Source: Clostridiales bacterium (GTDB taxonomy: Bacteria > Bacillota > Clostridia > Oscillospirales > Ruminococcaceae). Taken from it: a stretch of 64,000 bases of DNA. This document shows, in pieces, positions 44,183-53,358 of this stretch. Within the stretch, counting starts at the first letter, position 1; every line of letters begins with the position of its first letter. The notes under the pieces are model-generated. The model was given only the letters and a program-made list of their open reading frames with translations. It had not been told where the DNA came from and made no database searches. The position numbers and the translations under genes are program-made. The stretch is from assembly GCA_003150405.1 (NCBI GenBank), contig QAMM01000002.1, positions 1-64,000 on the forward strand, in the 5' to 3' direction.

Positions 44183-46644
44183 AACACCAGGCATTGTTTG
44201 AACGCCATATCTATCCTCTCTACCTTACCCTGTTGCTGGCCTGGGGAAGCGTCCTGCTCTTTAACGATCGTTTCTGGATGTATCTTGACGCCCTTCCGCT
44301 GCTTTTAACCGTCTTTATTTTGGCACTGATTGCCCACGCAGTTGATTGCTATAAGCGCCATATATGGGTAATTGTCCTCACGGCATTGGTCTTAGTGGGC
44401 GGGCTTATTGCATTTCTTTCTGCCGCACTGCCTGCTTCCGGCGCCTCTATTGGTCTGTATGACTGGTGGATGGATTACGGCGGCAGTATCAGCACCTATC
44501 ATCTGGAATTTGCCCTTATCACCGTAAGCGGAGTCATTGGTGCGGCCGTGGTCATTGCCACAATTTTGCAAAAATGGCTTTGGACCCGATTGTTTGGTGC
44601 CGCAACCGCTCTTGCAGCACTCTGCGTATTGAGCGGAACCGGCTACAGTCCAGCGCCGAATGTGTTGTTTTTGCTTATTGCCTATATCTCCTCGGTGTTG
44701 GCAGAAGGGCTGTATCAGCTTGCCAGCCGGCGCAAAAGAAAAAAATCCAGTTCGATAACGGCAGTCTTCCTTATTCCGGCGTTTCTGCTCACCTCGTTTG
44801 TCTCGGTTGCTATTCCTCCGAGCAAGGAGCCGTTAAACTGGCAGTTTGTGGTGGATGCTTATCAAAATATAGTGGATTATATCACCCACAAAATTGATGA
44901 TATGAATTTCCAGCGGAACCCCGGCGCGGGTGAATTCAGCCTTGGCATGCTTGGCTATTCCGAGAGCGGGGAGCTCGGTGGAAACCTCCAAGAGTCCGAC
45001 CGGATTGCACTCCGTGTAGGCCTTTCCGAGCGTCCGCAGGGCGGCCTGTATCTTGCCGGTTCCATTCAAAATCTCTATACTGGCTATAGCTGGGAGCGGA
45101 GCGAAACACTTTCTGGCTCAACTCAATATGAGATTGAGCGCATCGAACTCATTCGGGCACTCAATCGGCTCGGCTTAAACACCACTACAGCGCCAGATAT
45201 TCTTATCTATCGCCAGGCCACTGTAACCTATGAGGATCTCTACACTCGTTCGGTGCTTTATCCTACCAAGCTCAATAATATTGATCTGGATACACCGTTA
45301 AATTTAAACCAACTGATGGCAGATTACTATGCCAACGCTCTTGAAACCGGCGTTTATCCAGACGAACCGTTTACCCCGCCTTGGACGCAAAAATCCGGCC
45401 ACATTGTTTTGGATAAAGCACAGGGACGCGATTTCACCTATGATTTCGGCTACTTTGATCTCAATTATGCAGGTGCTGCCTGTCAGGAATTTCTGCGTGA
45501 GCAAAGCACCTACCATTATGCGGAACACGGTTTGGCACAAGTGCCATCTAACCCGACTGAAGATGAACGCGAGCAAGCCAATTTCGCAGACAGCATGGTG
45601 CCAGTTGTAGAGGCAATCCATAAGGATTACCTTGGACTGCCAGAGGAGTTGCCTCAGCGTGTGCGGGACCTTGCAGATGAAATCACCCAAGGCTATGACA
45701 ACGATTACGACAAGCTCAAGGCCATTGAAGCCTATCTGCAAGAAAACTATGAATACACCCTTTCCCCGGGCAGTGTACCGGAGGAACAGGATTTTGTCGA
45801 CTATTTCCTGTTTGAAAACAAGGAAGGCTACTGCGCATATTTTGCCACCGCTATGGCCGTATTGGCGCGGTGCGAAGGTATTCCAACCCGGTATGTACAG
45901 GGATTCGCCGCCCGGCTGGAACGCAAAGGAGAAGACGGAACCTACGCCGTGCGGAACAGAGAAGCGCATTCCTGGCCGGAAGCCTATCTGGAAGGGATTG
46001 GCTGGATTCAGTTTGAACCGACTCCAGCCCGCAGCGAGCTTCTGTACGCCGACTGGACCGTCAAATTTGGTGAAGGCAGCATCGAACAGCAGCTCGGAGG
46101 CTCTTCATCTGAGGAAGAAAACACCTCACCGGAAGAAATTGAACCGCCCCTCCCCTCCGAAACTCGTACTGAGGAGCAGGACTACGCTATAACCATTTTC
46201 GTGGTTGCAGCGGCTGCGCTGTTGCTCATTGCTGTTTTTGGCTTTATCGGCAGCCGCATTGGACGTCTGAAGCGGTACCGCCGCCAATATGTAAAATCCG
46301 ATTACCAGAAAAAAACCTACATGGATTTCTATGAACTTATGTTTATGCTGAAACGTTATGGCCTTGGCATCATGCCGGGCGAAACCCTCAGAGCATATAA
46401 CCGCCGGGTTGGCCGTATTCTGGAGCAGGAAAACAACATATCTCTTTCTGCTGCAATAGAGGCTTACTCCCGGATGTATTACAGCGGCAAGCAGCCATCC
46501 GGCGACGATTACAGCTATGTGCGCAGCGCACGTGTGTCGGTCGATGAACTTGTCCGCAAACGGGTCGGGCGCCTGCGTTATCTCTTTTATCGGCTGCGGT
46601 TGTCGAAAAAACGGCAGAACAAAATTTGGAAACCAGACGAATAA
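44179..46644 (+). CDS. TgpA-like transglutaminase-domain membrane protein
   Basis: An 821-residue protein. About six N-terminal transmembrane segments (residues 10-220) precede an extracytoplasmic region with a transglutaminase core: catalytic Cys in E-G-Y-C-A-Y-F-A-T-A near 552, His in E-A-H-S-W-P-E near 596, and W-I-Q-F-E-P-T-P where many relatives have D-P-T-P. A further helix near 670-695 leads to a cytoplasmic DUF4129-like tail. Probably modifies or cleaves surface proteins or peptidoglycan peptides, assisted by MoxR and DUF58. Followed by a terminator. Confidence 0.88.
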   Translation: MKHQALFERHIYPLYLTLLLAWGSVLLFNDRFWMYLDALPLLLTVFILALIAHAVDCYKRHIWVIVLTALVLVGGLIAFLSAALPASGASIGLYDWWMDYGGSISTYHLEFALITVSGVIGAAVVIATILQKWLWTRLFGAATALAALCVLSGTGYSPAPNVLFLLIAYISSVLAEGLYQLASRRKRKKSSSITAVFLIPAFLLTSFVSVAIPPSKEPLNWQFVVDAYQNIVDYITHKIDDMNFQRNPGAGEFSLGMLGYSESGELGGNLQESDRIALRVGLSERPQGGLYLAGSIQNLYTGYSWERSETLSGSTQYEIERIELIRALNRLGLNTTTAPDILIYRQATVTYEDLYTRSVLYPTKLNNIDLDTPLNLNQLMADYYANALETGVYPDEPFTPPWTQKSGHIVLDKAQGRDFTYDFGYFDLNYAGAACQEFLREQSTYHYAEHGLAQVPSNPTEDEREQANFADSMVPVVEAIHKDYLGLPEELPQRVRDLADEITQGYDNDYDKLKAIEAYLQENYEYTLSPGSVPEEQDFVDYFLFENKEGYCAYFATAMAVLARCEGIPTRYVQGFAARLERKGEDGTYAVRNREAHSWPEAYLEGIGWIQFEPTPARSELLYADWTVKFGEGSIEQQLGGSSSEEENTSPEEIEPPLPSETRTEEQDYAITIFVVAAAALLLIAVFGFIGSRIGRLKRYRRQYVKSDYQKKTYMDFYELMFMLKRYGLGIMPGETLRAYNRRVGRILEQENNISLSAAIEAYSRMYYSGKQPSGDDYSYVRSARVSVDELVRKRVGRLRYLFYRLRLSKKRQNKIWKPDE

Positions 46645-46652
46645 ACATGTTA

Positions 46653-46688
46653 AAACGGTATAGCCGGTCATGACTATACCGTTTTTGC
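46653..46688 (+). terminator. Rho-independent terminator after the moxR operon
   Basis: 11-bp perfect stem (46653-46663 with 46674-46684, AAACGGTATAG), 10-nt loop, T-run TTTTT ending at 46686. Confidence 0.85.
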
Positions 46689-46792
46689 GTGTTATGGATA
46701 AACAAAAAGCACCGCTGCCCCACCAAAGTGCAAACTTATACTCCTGCTGCTTTCAGCTCTGTTTTATACATCAAGGACCCCCGGCATTTTTA

Positions 46793-47563
46793 TCAGGATT
46801 CCAACGGCGTTAAATACCCAACAACCTCCGGATAATAATCTTCCAGATAGCTGGGACCATAATAGAGCAAAATATAATACTCAACCGGCGCCCCATCAAA
46901 GGCACACTGGATTTGCAGGCCGCGCAGAATGGGAGGATCGCTCATGGCATGCAGCCCAAAATATTCCCAAAGCTCAAAAGTCAGCACATTGCTGCCTGTT
47001 CGAAAAATATGGGTGTGGTTCTCCCGCAACTCTTCATTTGCAATGCGGCGGGCCTCCTCGGTAACATCATTCATCGGTTGAACCAGCATTTTCCATGTAA
47101 CCGCATGATCGATAATAGTCACAACGCCGTCCGGCTGTTTTTCAAACGCGATGGTAATATCAGAGGCCCTTTTCTTGTTTTCTATGTCGTACACACATCG
47201 GTCGTCAAGCTGAGGCAGCGAATAATAGTTGTTGGCCAGGTTGTTAAACCAGGAAAATTGCCGGTCGGCTTCTGCCTTTTCCTCACTTGCCGCAGCAAGG
47301 CCGTCATAGGGCAACGGGTAATCCACCGCCCAGCCTTCCCCATAACGACGGGCCGTCACCGAAATATTCGGTACGTCTGAGGGCAGCGTTTCCTCGTAAT
47401 ACTCCACCAGCCGGGGCAGCGGCACGACGGTACCGTAAGACGTCTCCGGCATTGGCACCAGATCCGGATTTTCCCACTCGCAAAACGAAAAAGGAATCAG
47501 CGATACAAGCCCTGCCGAAAGGACAATCACGACTGATACCGCCACTATCTTACGCGATTTCAT
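46793..47563 (-). CDS. Predicted membrane-anchored or secreted protein, function unknown
   Basis: A 256-residue protein. It has an N-terminal hydrophobic signal/anchor (K-S-R-K-I-V-A-V-S-V-V-I-V-L-S-A-G-L). The rest is soluble, acidic and rich in Tyr, Glu and Pro, with no motif I recognise. It is encoded 20 nt downstream of the broken secreted protein gene on the same strand, so the two were probably cotranscribed. Start ATG 47563 has only a weak SD (GGAAAG). Lies convergent to the moxR operon. Confidence 0.6.
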   Translation of the reverse strand: MKSRKIVAVSVVIVLSAGLVSLIPFSFCEWENPDLVPMPETSYGTVVPLPRLVEYYEETLPSDVPNISVTARRYGEGWAVDYPLPYDGLAAASEEKAEADRQFSWFNNLANNYYSLPQLDDRCVYDIENKKRASDITIAFEKQPDGVVTIIDHAVTWKMLVQPMNDVTEEARRIANEELRENHTHIFRTGSNVLTFELWEYFGLHAMSDPPILRGLQIQCAFDGAPVEYYILLYYGPSYLEDYYPEVVGYLTPLES

Positions 47564-47583
47564 TTTTTCATCAACTTTCCGAA

Positions 47584-48720
47584 TTAGTATCTCCAGTACT
47601 GAATGTCCCTGCTATTATAATACGGGCATTGCGTTGTCGTATGTTCCGCCAAAATTGATTCACCCCATTTTGAGGCGACGATTACCTGGCTGGAGGTTAC
47701 CGAAACGATGATACCGGAATGATTATCGTCTATCTGTGGCCTTGTATCGTCATAATAAATTTTTAATCCGGGAGATGGCGTGCCGACTTTGGTGCTATAT
47801 GGGTCATTCAGATAATTGACGGCGCTTCTTATCACCAGCATATTTGAACTATGGCTCTGGCTGTACCAGGCATAGCTGTGGCAATTATATCGTCTTGTGG
47901 CATTTTGCAGAATTTTCACATTTGGGTACTTTGCCTGCCAGTCACGTGCGGCCGCCATGATTTCAGTTAAGGTCCAATCGACATCACTGGCAGTCCATCT
48001 CTCAACATTGACGGTTAAACCGCCTCGAGTTTGAATGGTATCTTTTTCCCGATACGTTTCAAACTGCTCACTTATTGCATTGAAGAATGTTTTATGCGTA
48101 AAATCATAGGTTTCCGGAATGGCATTCGTGCGCATGGCCTGAATATTATTCTTCTGATTACTCTCCTCATTGGCGGCTGTATTGTCAACAAACGCAAACA
48201 GGGCTTCAGATTCCTCTGCAGTGAGTTTGTTCAAAAATTCCGGCTGCGCCATTAAAATATCCAAAAATATTGATTGATTTACCAAATCGAAAAGAGCATC
48301 TTCCGGCATTGCCCGTGTATTTACACAGACCGGAGTCGCCTGCATTTTCTGAGCTAACTTTTGGGCAGCATCTTCTCTTTCCAACAATTCTTTCAAACCG
48401 TTAAAATTTTCTGCCAGAACACGGAATCCGGTTGAATAAGAAGTATAAGCTAAAATATCAATCATATACGGATAATTTAGCGCTGCATTTACAAGCTGCT
48501 CCGTTGTCATCCGGTTGAGCAAATGTTCTGGAATTTACGCGGCGTCCACCATTTGAATATGGTCTTCAAATTGTCCCCAATCAATTTTTGCCATCATGGC
48601 AATGTACTGCTCATCCGGCGACAAAGTGGATTGCTCCGCCGAAACTGAAAAACCAATACAGCTGAGCATCAAGGCTGCTGACAGGAGTGCTGATGTAATC
48701 CCGCGAAACCGCTTTTTCAT
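47584..48720 (-). pseudogene. Secreted Cys/His-domain protein gene with an in-frame stop
   Basis: Minus ATG 48720, after CAAAGGAG, encodes a clear signal peptide (K-K-R-F-R-G-I-T-S-A-L-L-S-A-A-L-M-L) and 61 codons to TAA at 48537-48535. The same frame continues without a shift (I-P-E-H-L-L-N-R-M-T-T-E-Q-L-V) to 47584, giving 378 codons in all. The C-terminal part has Y-N-C-H-S-Y-A-W-Y, D-N-H-S-G and S-K-W-G, which suggests a papain/NlpC-like Cys-His hydrolase. One substitution creating TAA is the simplest explanation. An internal ATG (48522) could give a 312-residue product without a signal peptide. Confidence 0.65.
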
Positions 48721-48932
48721 GTTTATCTCTCCTTTGTTTTGCCATAAAATCAATGTGCTGGGGAAAGGGCATTGAGGCGAGGGTTACTCCGGCATTGGCA
48801 TCTCCTTCCTTCCAATATTTTCTATCTGCATTTTAGCATAATTATATAATAGTTTCAACAAATCACATGATATAATTGTATAATATATCCTACGAATTTT
48901 GGCGGAAAATTTTGTGAAATCTGTCTAAACAA

Positions 48933-48959
48933 AAAACCGGCCCTCAAAAGGCCGGTTTT
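48933..48959 (-). terminator. Rho-independent terminator after the isomerase/acyl-CoA synthetase fusion gene
   Basis: 10-bp stem (48933-48942 with 48950-48959, AAAACCGGCC), 7-nt loop. On the minus strand six T end the structure. Confidence 0.85.
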
Positions 48960-48975
48960 CTAATTTTACAGGTTA

Positions 48976-51507
48976 TTACGCCATTTTGGTGTTTTTTGCG
49001 TCCTGCAAGCCGAGCATTTCTACCGCAAGCTCACGCATTTTGTATTTGAGGATTTTGCCCGCAGCATTCATTGGGAACTCCTCCACAAAGGTGACATAGC
49101 GCGGAGTTTTATGCTTGGCCATGTGATCCCGCACGTAGGTTTTGATTTCCTCCTCTGAGGATTTCTCGCCCTCCTTGAGGATAACCCAGGCCATAATCTC
49201 CTCTCCGTACTGTTTGTCCGGCACACCGATGACCTGTACGTCGCTGACCTTGGGATGGGTGTAAATAAAGTCCTCAATCTCTTTCGGGTAGATATTTTCA
49301 CCGCCGCGGATGATCATATCCTTGATACGTCCGGTAATTTTATAATTGCCGTCCGGCAGGCGGCGGGCAAGGTCGCCGGTGTGGAGCCAGCCCTCCTCGT
49401 CAATTGCCGCAGCGGTCGCGGTCGGCATCTTGTAGTATCCCTTCATGATGTTATAACCGCGCGCCACAAACTCGCCGTCTACATTATCCGGCAGATCCTC
49501 ACCGGTCTCCGGATCCACAATTTTACATTCGACTCCCGGCAGCGCACGCCCAACCGTATTAACGCGGACGTCAAGCGGATCGTCCACACGGCTCTGGGTG
49601 CAGCCAGGAGACGCCTCGGTTTGGCCGTAAACAATCGAAATCTGGGTCATATGCATTTTATCAACAACATCCTGCATGACCTTGACCGGGCAGGGACTTC
49701 CTGCCATAATACCGGTGCGCATATACGAAAAATCGGTCTTGTCAAAATCTTCATGCCCCAATATGGCAATAAACATGGTCGGCACACCATGGAAGCAGGT
49801 AATTTTTTCTTTATTGATACACTCCAGCGCCAGCCGCGGCGAAAACGCCGGCAGAGGCGACATGGTGACACCATGAGTCATAGCGGCAGTCATAGCGAGT
49901 ACCATGCCAAAGCAATGGAACATCGGCACCTGAATCATCATGCGATCCGCGGTGGATAAATCCATACAGTCACCAATATTTTTGCCGTTGTTGACCACAT
50001 TGTAGTGGGTGAGCATAACACCTTTTGGGAAGCCAGTGGTGCCAGAGGTGTACTGCATGTTGCAGACATCGTGGCGGTTGACTGTTGCAGCACGGCTGAG
50101 CATCGCCTCCATTGGCACACCCTCGGCGCGTTCCATGGCCTCCTCCCAAGTGAGGCAGCCAGGCTGCTTGGAATCCACCGTAATAACATTGCGCAGAAAC
50201 GGAAGCTTTTTGGAATGAAGCGGCTGGCCCGCTTCCAATCCCGCAAGCTCCGGGCACAGCTCTTTAATGATCCCCACATAGTCAGAATCCTTATAGCCGT
50301 CAACCATAACAAGGGTGTGGGTGTCCGACTGGCGGAGCAAATACTCCGCCTCGTGAATTTTATAGGCCGTGTTCACAGTAACCAGCACCGCGCCGATTTT
50401 CACCGCCGCCCAGAAAGTGATGTACCATTGGGGTACATTAGTGGCCCAAACAGCAACCTTATCCCCCTTCTTGACGCCCATGGCAATCAGGGCGCGGGCA
50501 AAGGTATCCACATCGTCGCGGAATTCGGAATAGGTACGAGTATAATCATGGGTGGTAAAACGGAACGCGTACTGATCTGGGAACTCCTCTACCATCTGGT
50601 CAAGTACCTGTGAAAAGGTGAGATCAATCAGGGTATATTTTTCCCAGACGTATTTACCGGTCTTTTCGTTGTTGTCAAACAGCGGGCGACGGCTCACCTG
50701 TTTGTGCAGGTAACGTTCCATATAGTTGATAAAATGCGGGAATACAATACCAGCGTCGCTCAAATCCGGTGCCCAGCGTTTGACCCATTCCAGCGAGATA
50801 TAACCGTCATAGTTGATGGAACGCAGGGCAAAAACCATTTCATCCACCGGGAGGTCGCCTTCCCCCATCATGCGGTATTCCACACCATTTTCGGTCATAA
50901 CCGAATCCTTAACATGGATGTATTTAATGTATGCGCCAAGATTCTGCACCGTTGTTTCCGGCGCCTCTCCCATAATACGGTAAGGATGATGCATGTCCCA
51001 CAGCGCACCGACTGCATCGCTTGCTACATGCTCCAAAAGCCCGCGCAAACGGGCGGTATCTGCATAAACACCATTGGTCTCTACCAACAGAGTCACTCCA
51101 GCTGCCTCAGCAACCGGTGCCAGCGCCTGAAGCTGTTCCACAATAAGCGCATCGTCCACTTCGCCTTCCGGTTCCTTATGCAAATCGGCAAGCACCCGGA
51201 TATACGGGGTGCCGAGCTTCTGGGCGAGTTCAATATACTGACCGATTTCCCGGCGGTTTTCCTCTTTGCGGTCTGCAAATTTCAGCGCGCAATTGGAAGA
51301 AAGGCACGGTATTTCAAGGTGAAGAGATTTAAGTTTCTGAACGGTTTTTGGCAGCTGCTCCCCGGTAAACGGCGGCGCATTGACTGCAAAAATATCGTCT
51401 CCTAAGCCGCGGATTTCAATTCCGTCAAAGCCCAGATCCTTTGCCATTGAATAAATATCCTGCCATGAAAAATCCGGGCAGCCCAAAGTGGAAAATGCAA
51501 TTTTCAT
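48976..51507 (-). CDS. Fusion of a sugar-phosphate-isomerase TIM barrel and an acyl-CoA synthetase
   Basis: A single 843-residue frame. Residues 1-275 are an AP_endonuc_2-type TIM barrel (S-T-L-G-C-P, L-L-V-E-T-N-G, L-W-D-M-H-H, Y-I-H-V-K-D-S, I-S-L-E-W). Residues about 290-835 are an AMP-binding synthetase with Y-T-S-G-T-T-G-F-P-K-G, Y-G-Q-T-E-A-S-P, G-E-N-I-Y-P-K-E-I-E and the catalytic Lys in A-A-G-K-I-L-K-Y-K. Both halves keep their key residues. It is cytoplasmic, with no signal peptide. It may couple isomerisation of a sugar- or inositol-derived acid to CoA activation, but the substrate is unknown. ATG 51507 on the minus strand has only a weak purine stretch upstream. Confidence 0.85.
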   Translation of the reverse strand: MKIAFSTLGCPDFSWQDIYSMAKDLGFDGIEIRGLGDDIFAVNAPPFTGEQLPKTVQKLKSLHLEIPCLSSNCALKFADRKEENRREIGQYIELAQKLGTPYIRVLADLHKEPEGEVDDALIVEQLQALAPVAEAAGVTLLVETNGVYADTARLRGLLEHVASDAVGALWDMHHPYRIMGEAPETTVQNLGAYIKYIHVKDSVMTENGVEYRMMGEGDLPVDEMVFALRSINYDGYISLEWVKRWAPDLSDAGIVFPHFINYMERYLHKQVSRRPLFDNNEKTGKYVWEKYTLIDLTFSQVLDQMVEEFPDQYAFRFTTHDYTRTYSEFRDDVDTFARALIAMGVKKGDKVAVWATNVPQWYITFWAAVKIGAVLVTVNTAYKIHEAEYLLRQSDTHTLVMVDGYKDSDYVGIIKELCPELAGLEAGQPLHSKKLPFLRNVITVDSKQPGCLTWEEAMERAEGVPMEAMLSRAATVNRHDVCNMQYTSGTTGFPKGVMLTHYNVVNNGKNIGDCMDLSTADRMMIQVPMFHCFGMVLAMTAAMTHGVTMSPLPAFSPRLALECINKEKITCFHGVPTMFIAILGHEDFDKTDFSYMRTGIMAGSPCPVKVMQDVVDKMHMTQISIVYGQTEASPGCTQSRVDDPLDVRVNTVGRALPGVECKIVDPETGEDLPDNVDGEFVARGYNIMKGYYKMPTATAAAIDEEGWLHTGDLARRLPDGNYKITGRIKDMIIRGGENIYPKEIEDFIYTHPKVSDVQVIGVPDKQYGEEIMAWVILKEGEKSSEEEIKTYVRDHMAKHKTPRYVTFVEEFPMNAAGKILKYKMRELAVEMLGLQDAKNTKMA

Positions 51508-51760
51508 AGAACTTCCTCGTATCCTTAGTTAAATTTTGGGAAAGTAAAAAAGCATTTATCTCCCGTTTCCCTACAGAAGATACAACGCCCCTCCTCATCC
51601 TGCGTAAATCCTACGCACTTGCGCACCTGTAAAGCAACACCTTTCCGGGACGTATCGAATAGTTGTGCAGTCCGTATCCGTGTGCGATAATTATAAAATA
51701 ATGATACTCGAAAAACCCTGTTTCGTCAAGTTTCCCGGCTCTTTTTCAGCTTCTGCAATA

Positions 51761-51790
51761 AAAAAGGAAAGGTCTTTGCCCTTCCTTTTA
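51761..51790 (-). terminator. Terminator after the small gene at 51788-51988
   Basis: On the minus strand an AAAGGAAGG/CCTTTCCTTT stem with one bulged base surrounds a loop of about 7 nt and ends in six T. It overlaps the stop codon. Confidence 0.6.
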
Positions 51791-51988
51791 TCTGGGTAAT
51801 TTTTCACGACAGACGGTAATGAAACGTTCCAGCTCCACAAGCTGCGCTGCTGTATCCAGCCCGCTCTCATCCAGCATCTTTTCCACCTGATCCGCCAAAG
51901 CAGACGCAGCTATTTTGCGGCATACGGCTGCATCCGAGGCGCTGCCGCCGTCTGGTGCCACCAAAACACACAAGGATTTTTTATTCAT
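51788..51988 (-). CDS. Small protein, function unknown; left target of the invertible promoter
   Basis: A 66-residue protein: M-N-K-K-S-L-C-V-L-V-A-P-D-G-G-S, then alanine-rich helices ending C-R-E-K-L-P-R. No known family recognised. ATG 51988 is chosen because GGAGG lies 7 nt upstream; earlier ATGs lie before or on that SD. The gene begins 73 bp outside the left inverted repeat of the invertible segment and reads away from it. No clear own promoter was found, so it would be expressed mainly when the segment is flipped. That is inference. Confidence 0.6.
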   Translation of the reverse strand: MNKKSLCVLVAPDGGSASDAAVCRKIAASALADQVEKMLDESGLDTAAQLVELERFITVCREKLPR

Positions 51989-52061
51989 TTCCATTCCTCC
52001 ATTCATCCACAATTATTCATAATACCGAAGGAATAGAACCCAATCCACTGGGCAAATTACC

Positions 52062-52088
52062 TTTCGTAAAGTAATGAGCTTTATGAAA
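52062..52088. repeat. Left 27-bp inverted repeat of the invertible segment
   Basis: Exact reverse complement of 53306-53332. Each copy consists of arm TTTCGTAAAG, a 7-nt centre TAATGAG, and arm CTTTATGAAA, with the two arms complementary at 9 of 10 positions. This is the layout of a tyrosine-recombinase core site with a 7-nt overlap. Confidence 0.92.
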
Positions 52089-52187
52089 AAACCGCTGTTT
52101 TTTCTGCCTTAAAAACGGAATTTCATTTTGCTGTTCTTTTGAGAAGGAAAGCTTTCTCTATAAACGACATTGAAAAAGATGCTTATT

Positions 52188-53165
52188 TTACTGTGCCAAT
52201 GGAAGAAGGCGCTCCATTTGTACGCGTTTCATCTCCAGCGAAGAATGTACGTAACGTTTCAGCGTAGTGTTGACATCCGCATGTCCCAAAATTTCGCTTA
52301 GCGTTTTAGGGTCAAACCCCAATGAAATACATCGGGTTGCAAAGGTATGCCGTAAAACATGAAACTTCATTTCGGGCAGGCCAGCCTGCTGCAAATACCG
52401 TTTAAAGCGATATTGATACGTACGCGGCTCGATAAACTTGGTTGTGTCACCGGTCAGAAAAAAAGAATCGTCTGAAAAACGCCCCGAGTAGGGATGCAGT
52501 TTGCGCAGCAGAAAAATAGGCAATGGAACTTCTCGCATAGAGCTGCGTGTTTTGGGCGTATTGAATATCACACGTGTTTTTTGCCTACTTCCCAAATTTT
52601 CTGGGATACGCAGCACCGTGCGCCGCACATAAATAGAAGCTGCTTCAAACCGAATGTCACCCCATTGCAATGCGCAAATTTCGCCAATTCGAAGTCCGGT
52701 ATACAAACAGACCAGAATACCCAGTTTGCACAAGTCGTTGGATTGGTTGAGGTATCCTTCCAAACGCCGTTGTGCAGTATCTGACAGAATCGAAATTTCT
52801 TCCTGTTCCATTTTAGGCAAAGGGATATCCGGTAGTTCCATTGCATAATACCCACGCTTTTGGGCAAAGCGCAGAATTGATTTTAAAACCACTAGAATAT
52901 CCCGCAAACTTTTCGGAGACAGACTTCCTCTCCCGTCCAGCCGCCCATTGGTCATTTTGCCGCGGATAAATTTCAGAACGCGATCATCATCAATCTCTGA
53001 AACCGTTTGATCGAAGAAAGCAGGATTCAGATGCCGGTTGATAATACGCGTATACTGAAAATAAGTGGAGCTTTTTACCGTAAAACAAATAGTTTCCAGC
53101 CATGACGCCGCAGCTTGCTCAAACGTTATACCATTCAAATTTGTTTGATCCTTATTTGATTTCAT
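52188..53165 (-). CDS. Tyrosine recombinase (invertase/integrase family)
   Basis: A 325-residue phage-integrase-type recombinase. An N-terminal SAM-like core-binding domain (about 15-110) is followed by the catalytic domain: Arg in Y-T-G-L-R-I-G-E-I near 165, His-x-x-Arg in F-H-V-L-R-H-T-F-A near 273, then G-H-A-D-V-N-T-T and the nucleophile Tyr in L-K-R-Y-V-H. All catalytic residues are present. ATG 53165 is chosen for GGGAGGG upstream. It is encoded wholly inside the segment flanked by 27-bp inverted repeats, so its expected role is inverting that segment. Confidence 0.9.
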   Translation of the reverse strand: MKSNKDQTNLNGITFEQAAASWLETICFTVKSSTYFQYTRIINRHLNPAFFDQTVSEIDDDRVLKFIRGKMTNGRLDGRGSLSPKSLRDILVVLKSILRFAQKRGYYAMELPDIPLPKMEQEEISILSDTAQRRLEGYLNQSNDLCKLGILVCLYTGLRIGEICALQWGDIRFEAASIYVRRTVLRIPENLGSRQKTRVIFNTPKTRSSMREVPLPIFLLRKLHPYSGRFSDDSFFLTGDTTKFIEPRTYQYRFKRYLQQAGLPEMKFHVLRHTFATRCISLGFDPKTLSEILGHADVNTTLKRYVHSSLEMKRVQMERLLPLAQ

Positions 53166-53262
53166 AGGTTCCCTCCCAAACATGTTTTTTATACTCCGGA
53201 TACCATCATTGTAACGGCGCTGAAATAGAAGCGAACACGTTTCAACAAATAACGCTCATTAT

Positions 53263-53291
53263 TTGACTTTTTTCTAAAATCTCGATATAAT
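53263..53291 (+). promoter_or_regulatory. Outward-facing invertible promoter
   Basis: TTGACT (53263-53268) and TATAAT (53286-53291) with a 17-nt spacer, near-consensus SigA type. It lies 14 bp inside the right inverted repeat and points out of the segment toward the TTG start at 53359. After inversion it would occupy 52131-52103 on the minus strand and read toward 51988. Confidence 0.8.
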
Positions 53292-53305
53292 GTAGCTAAA
53301 TTATC

Positions 53306-53332
53306 TTTCATAAAGCTCATTACTTTACGAAA
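53306..53332. repeat. Right 27-bp inverted repeat of the invertible segment
   Basis: Exact reverse complement of 52062-52088. Flanking bases differ immediately on both sides, so the repeat is exactly 27 bp. Confidence 0.92.
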
Positions 53333-53358
53333 ATTTGCAGCAGATTGGAGGAACCATT

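Larger units (their letters stand above)
52062..53332. mobile_element. 1,271-bp invertible DNA segment (phase-variable switch)
   Basis: It is bounded by exact 27-bp inverted repeats and contains a tyrosine recombinase gene, its probable promoter (TTACAA/TATAAA on the minus strand, 53214-53188) and an outward plus-strand promoter (53263-53291). Inverted core sites with oppositely oriented 7-nt overlaps predict inversion rather than excision. In the present orientation the outward promoter faces the small gene at 53359; after inversion it would face the small gene at 51988. Weak similarity of the outer flanks (AATTTGC then GATTGG on both sides) suggests the two boundaries arose by duplication. 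Confidence 0.8.

Noticed and set aside
52062..53332. Segment as a transposon or excisable cassette
   Set aside because: The 27-bp repeats are inverted with opposite overlap regions, no target duplication flanks them and the enzyme is a tyrosine recombinase with core-type sites, so inversion is the expected reaction.
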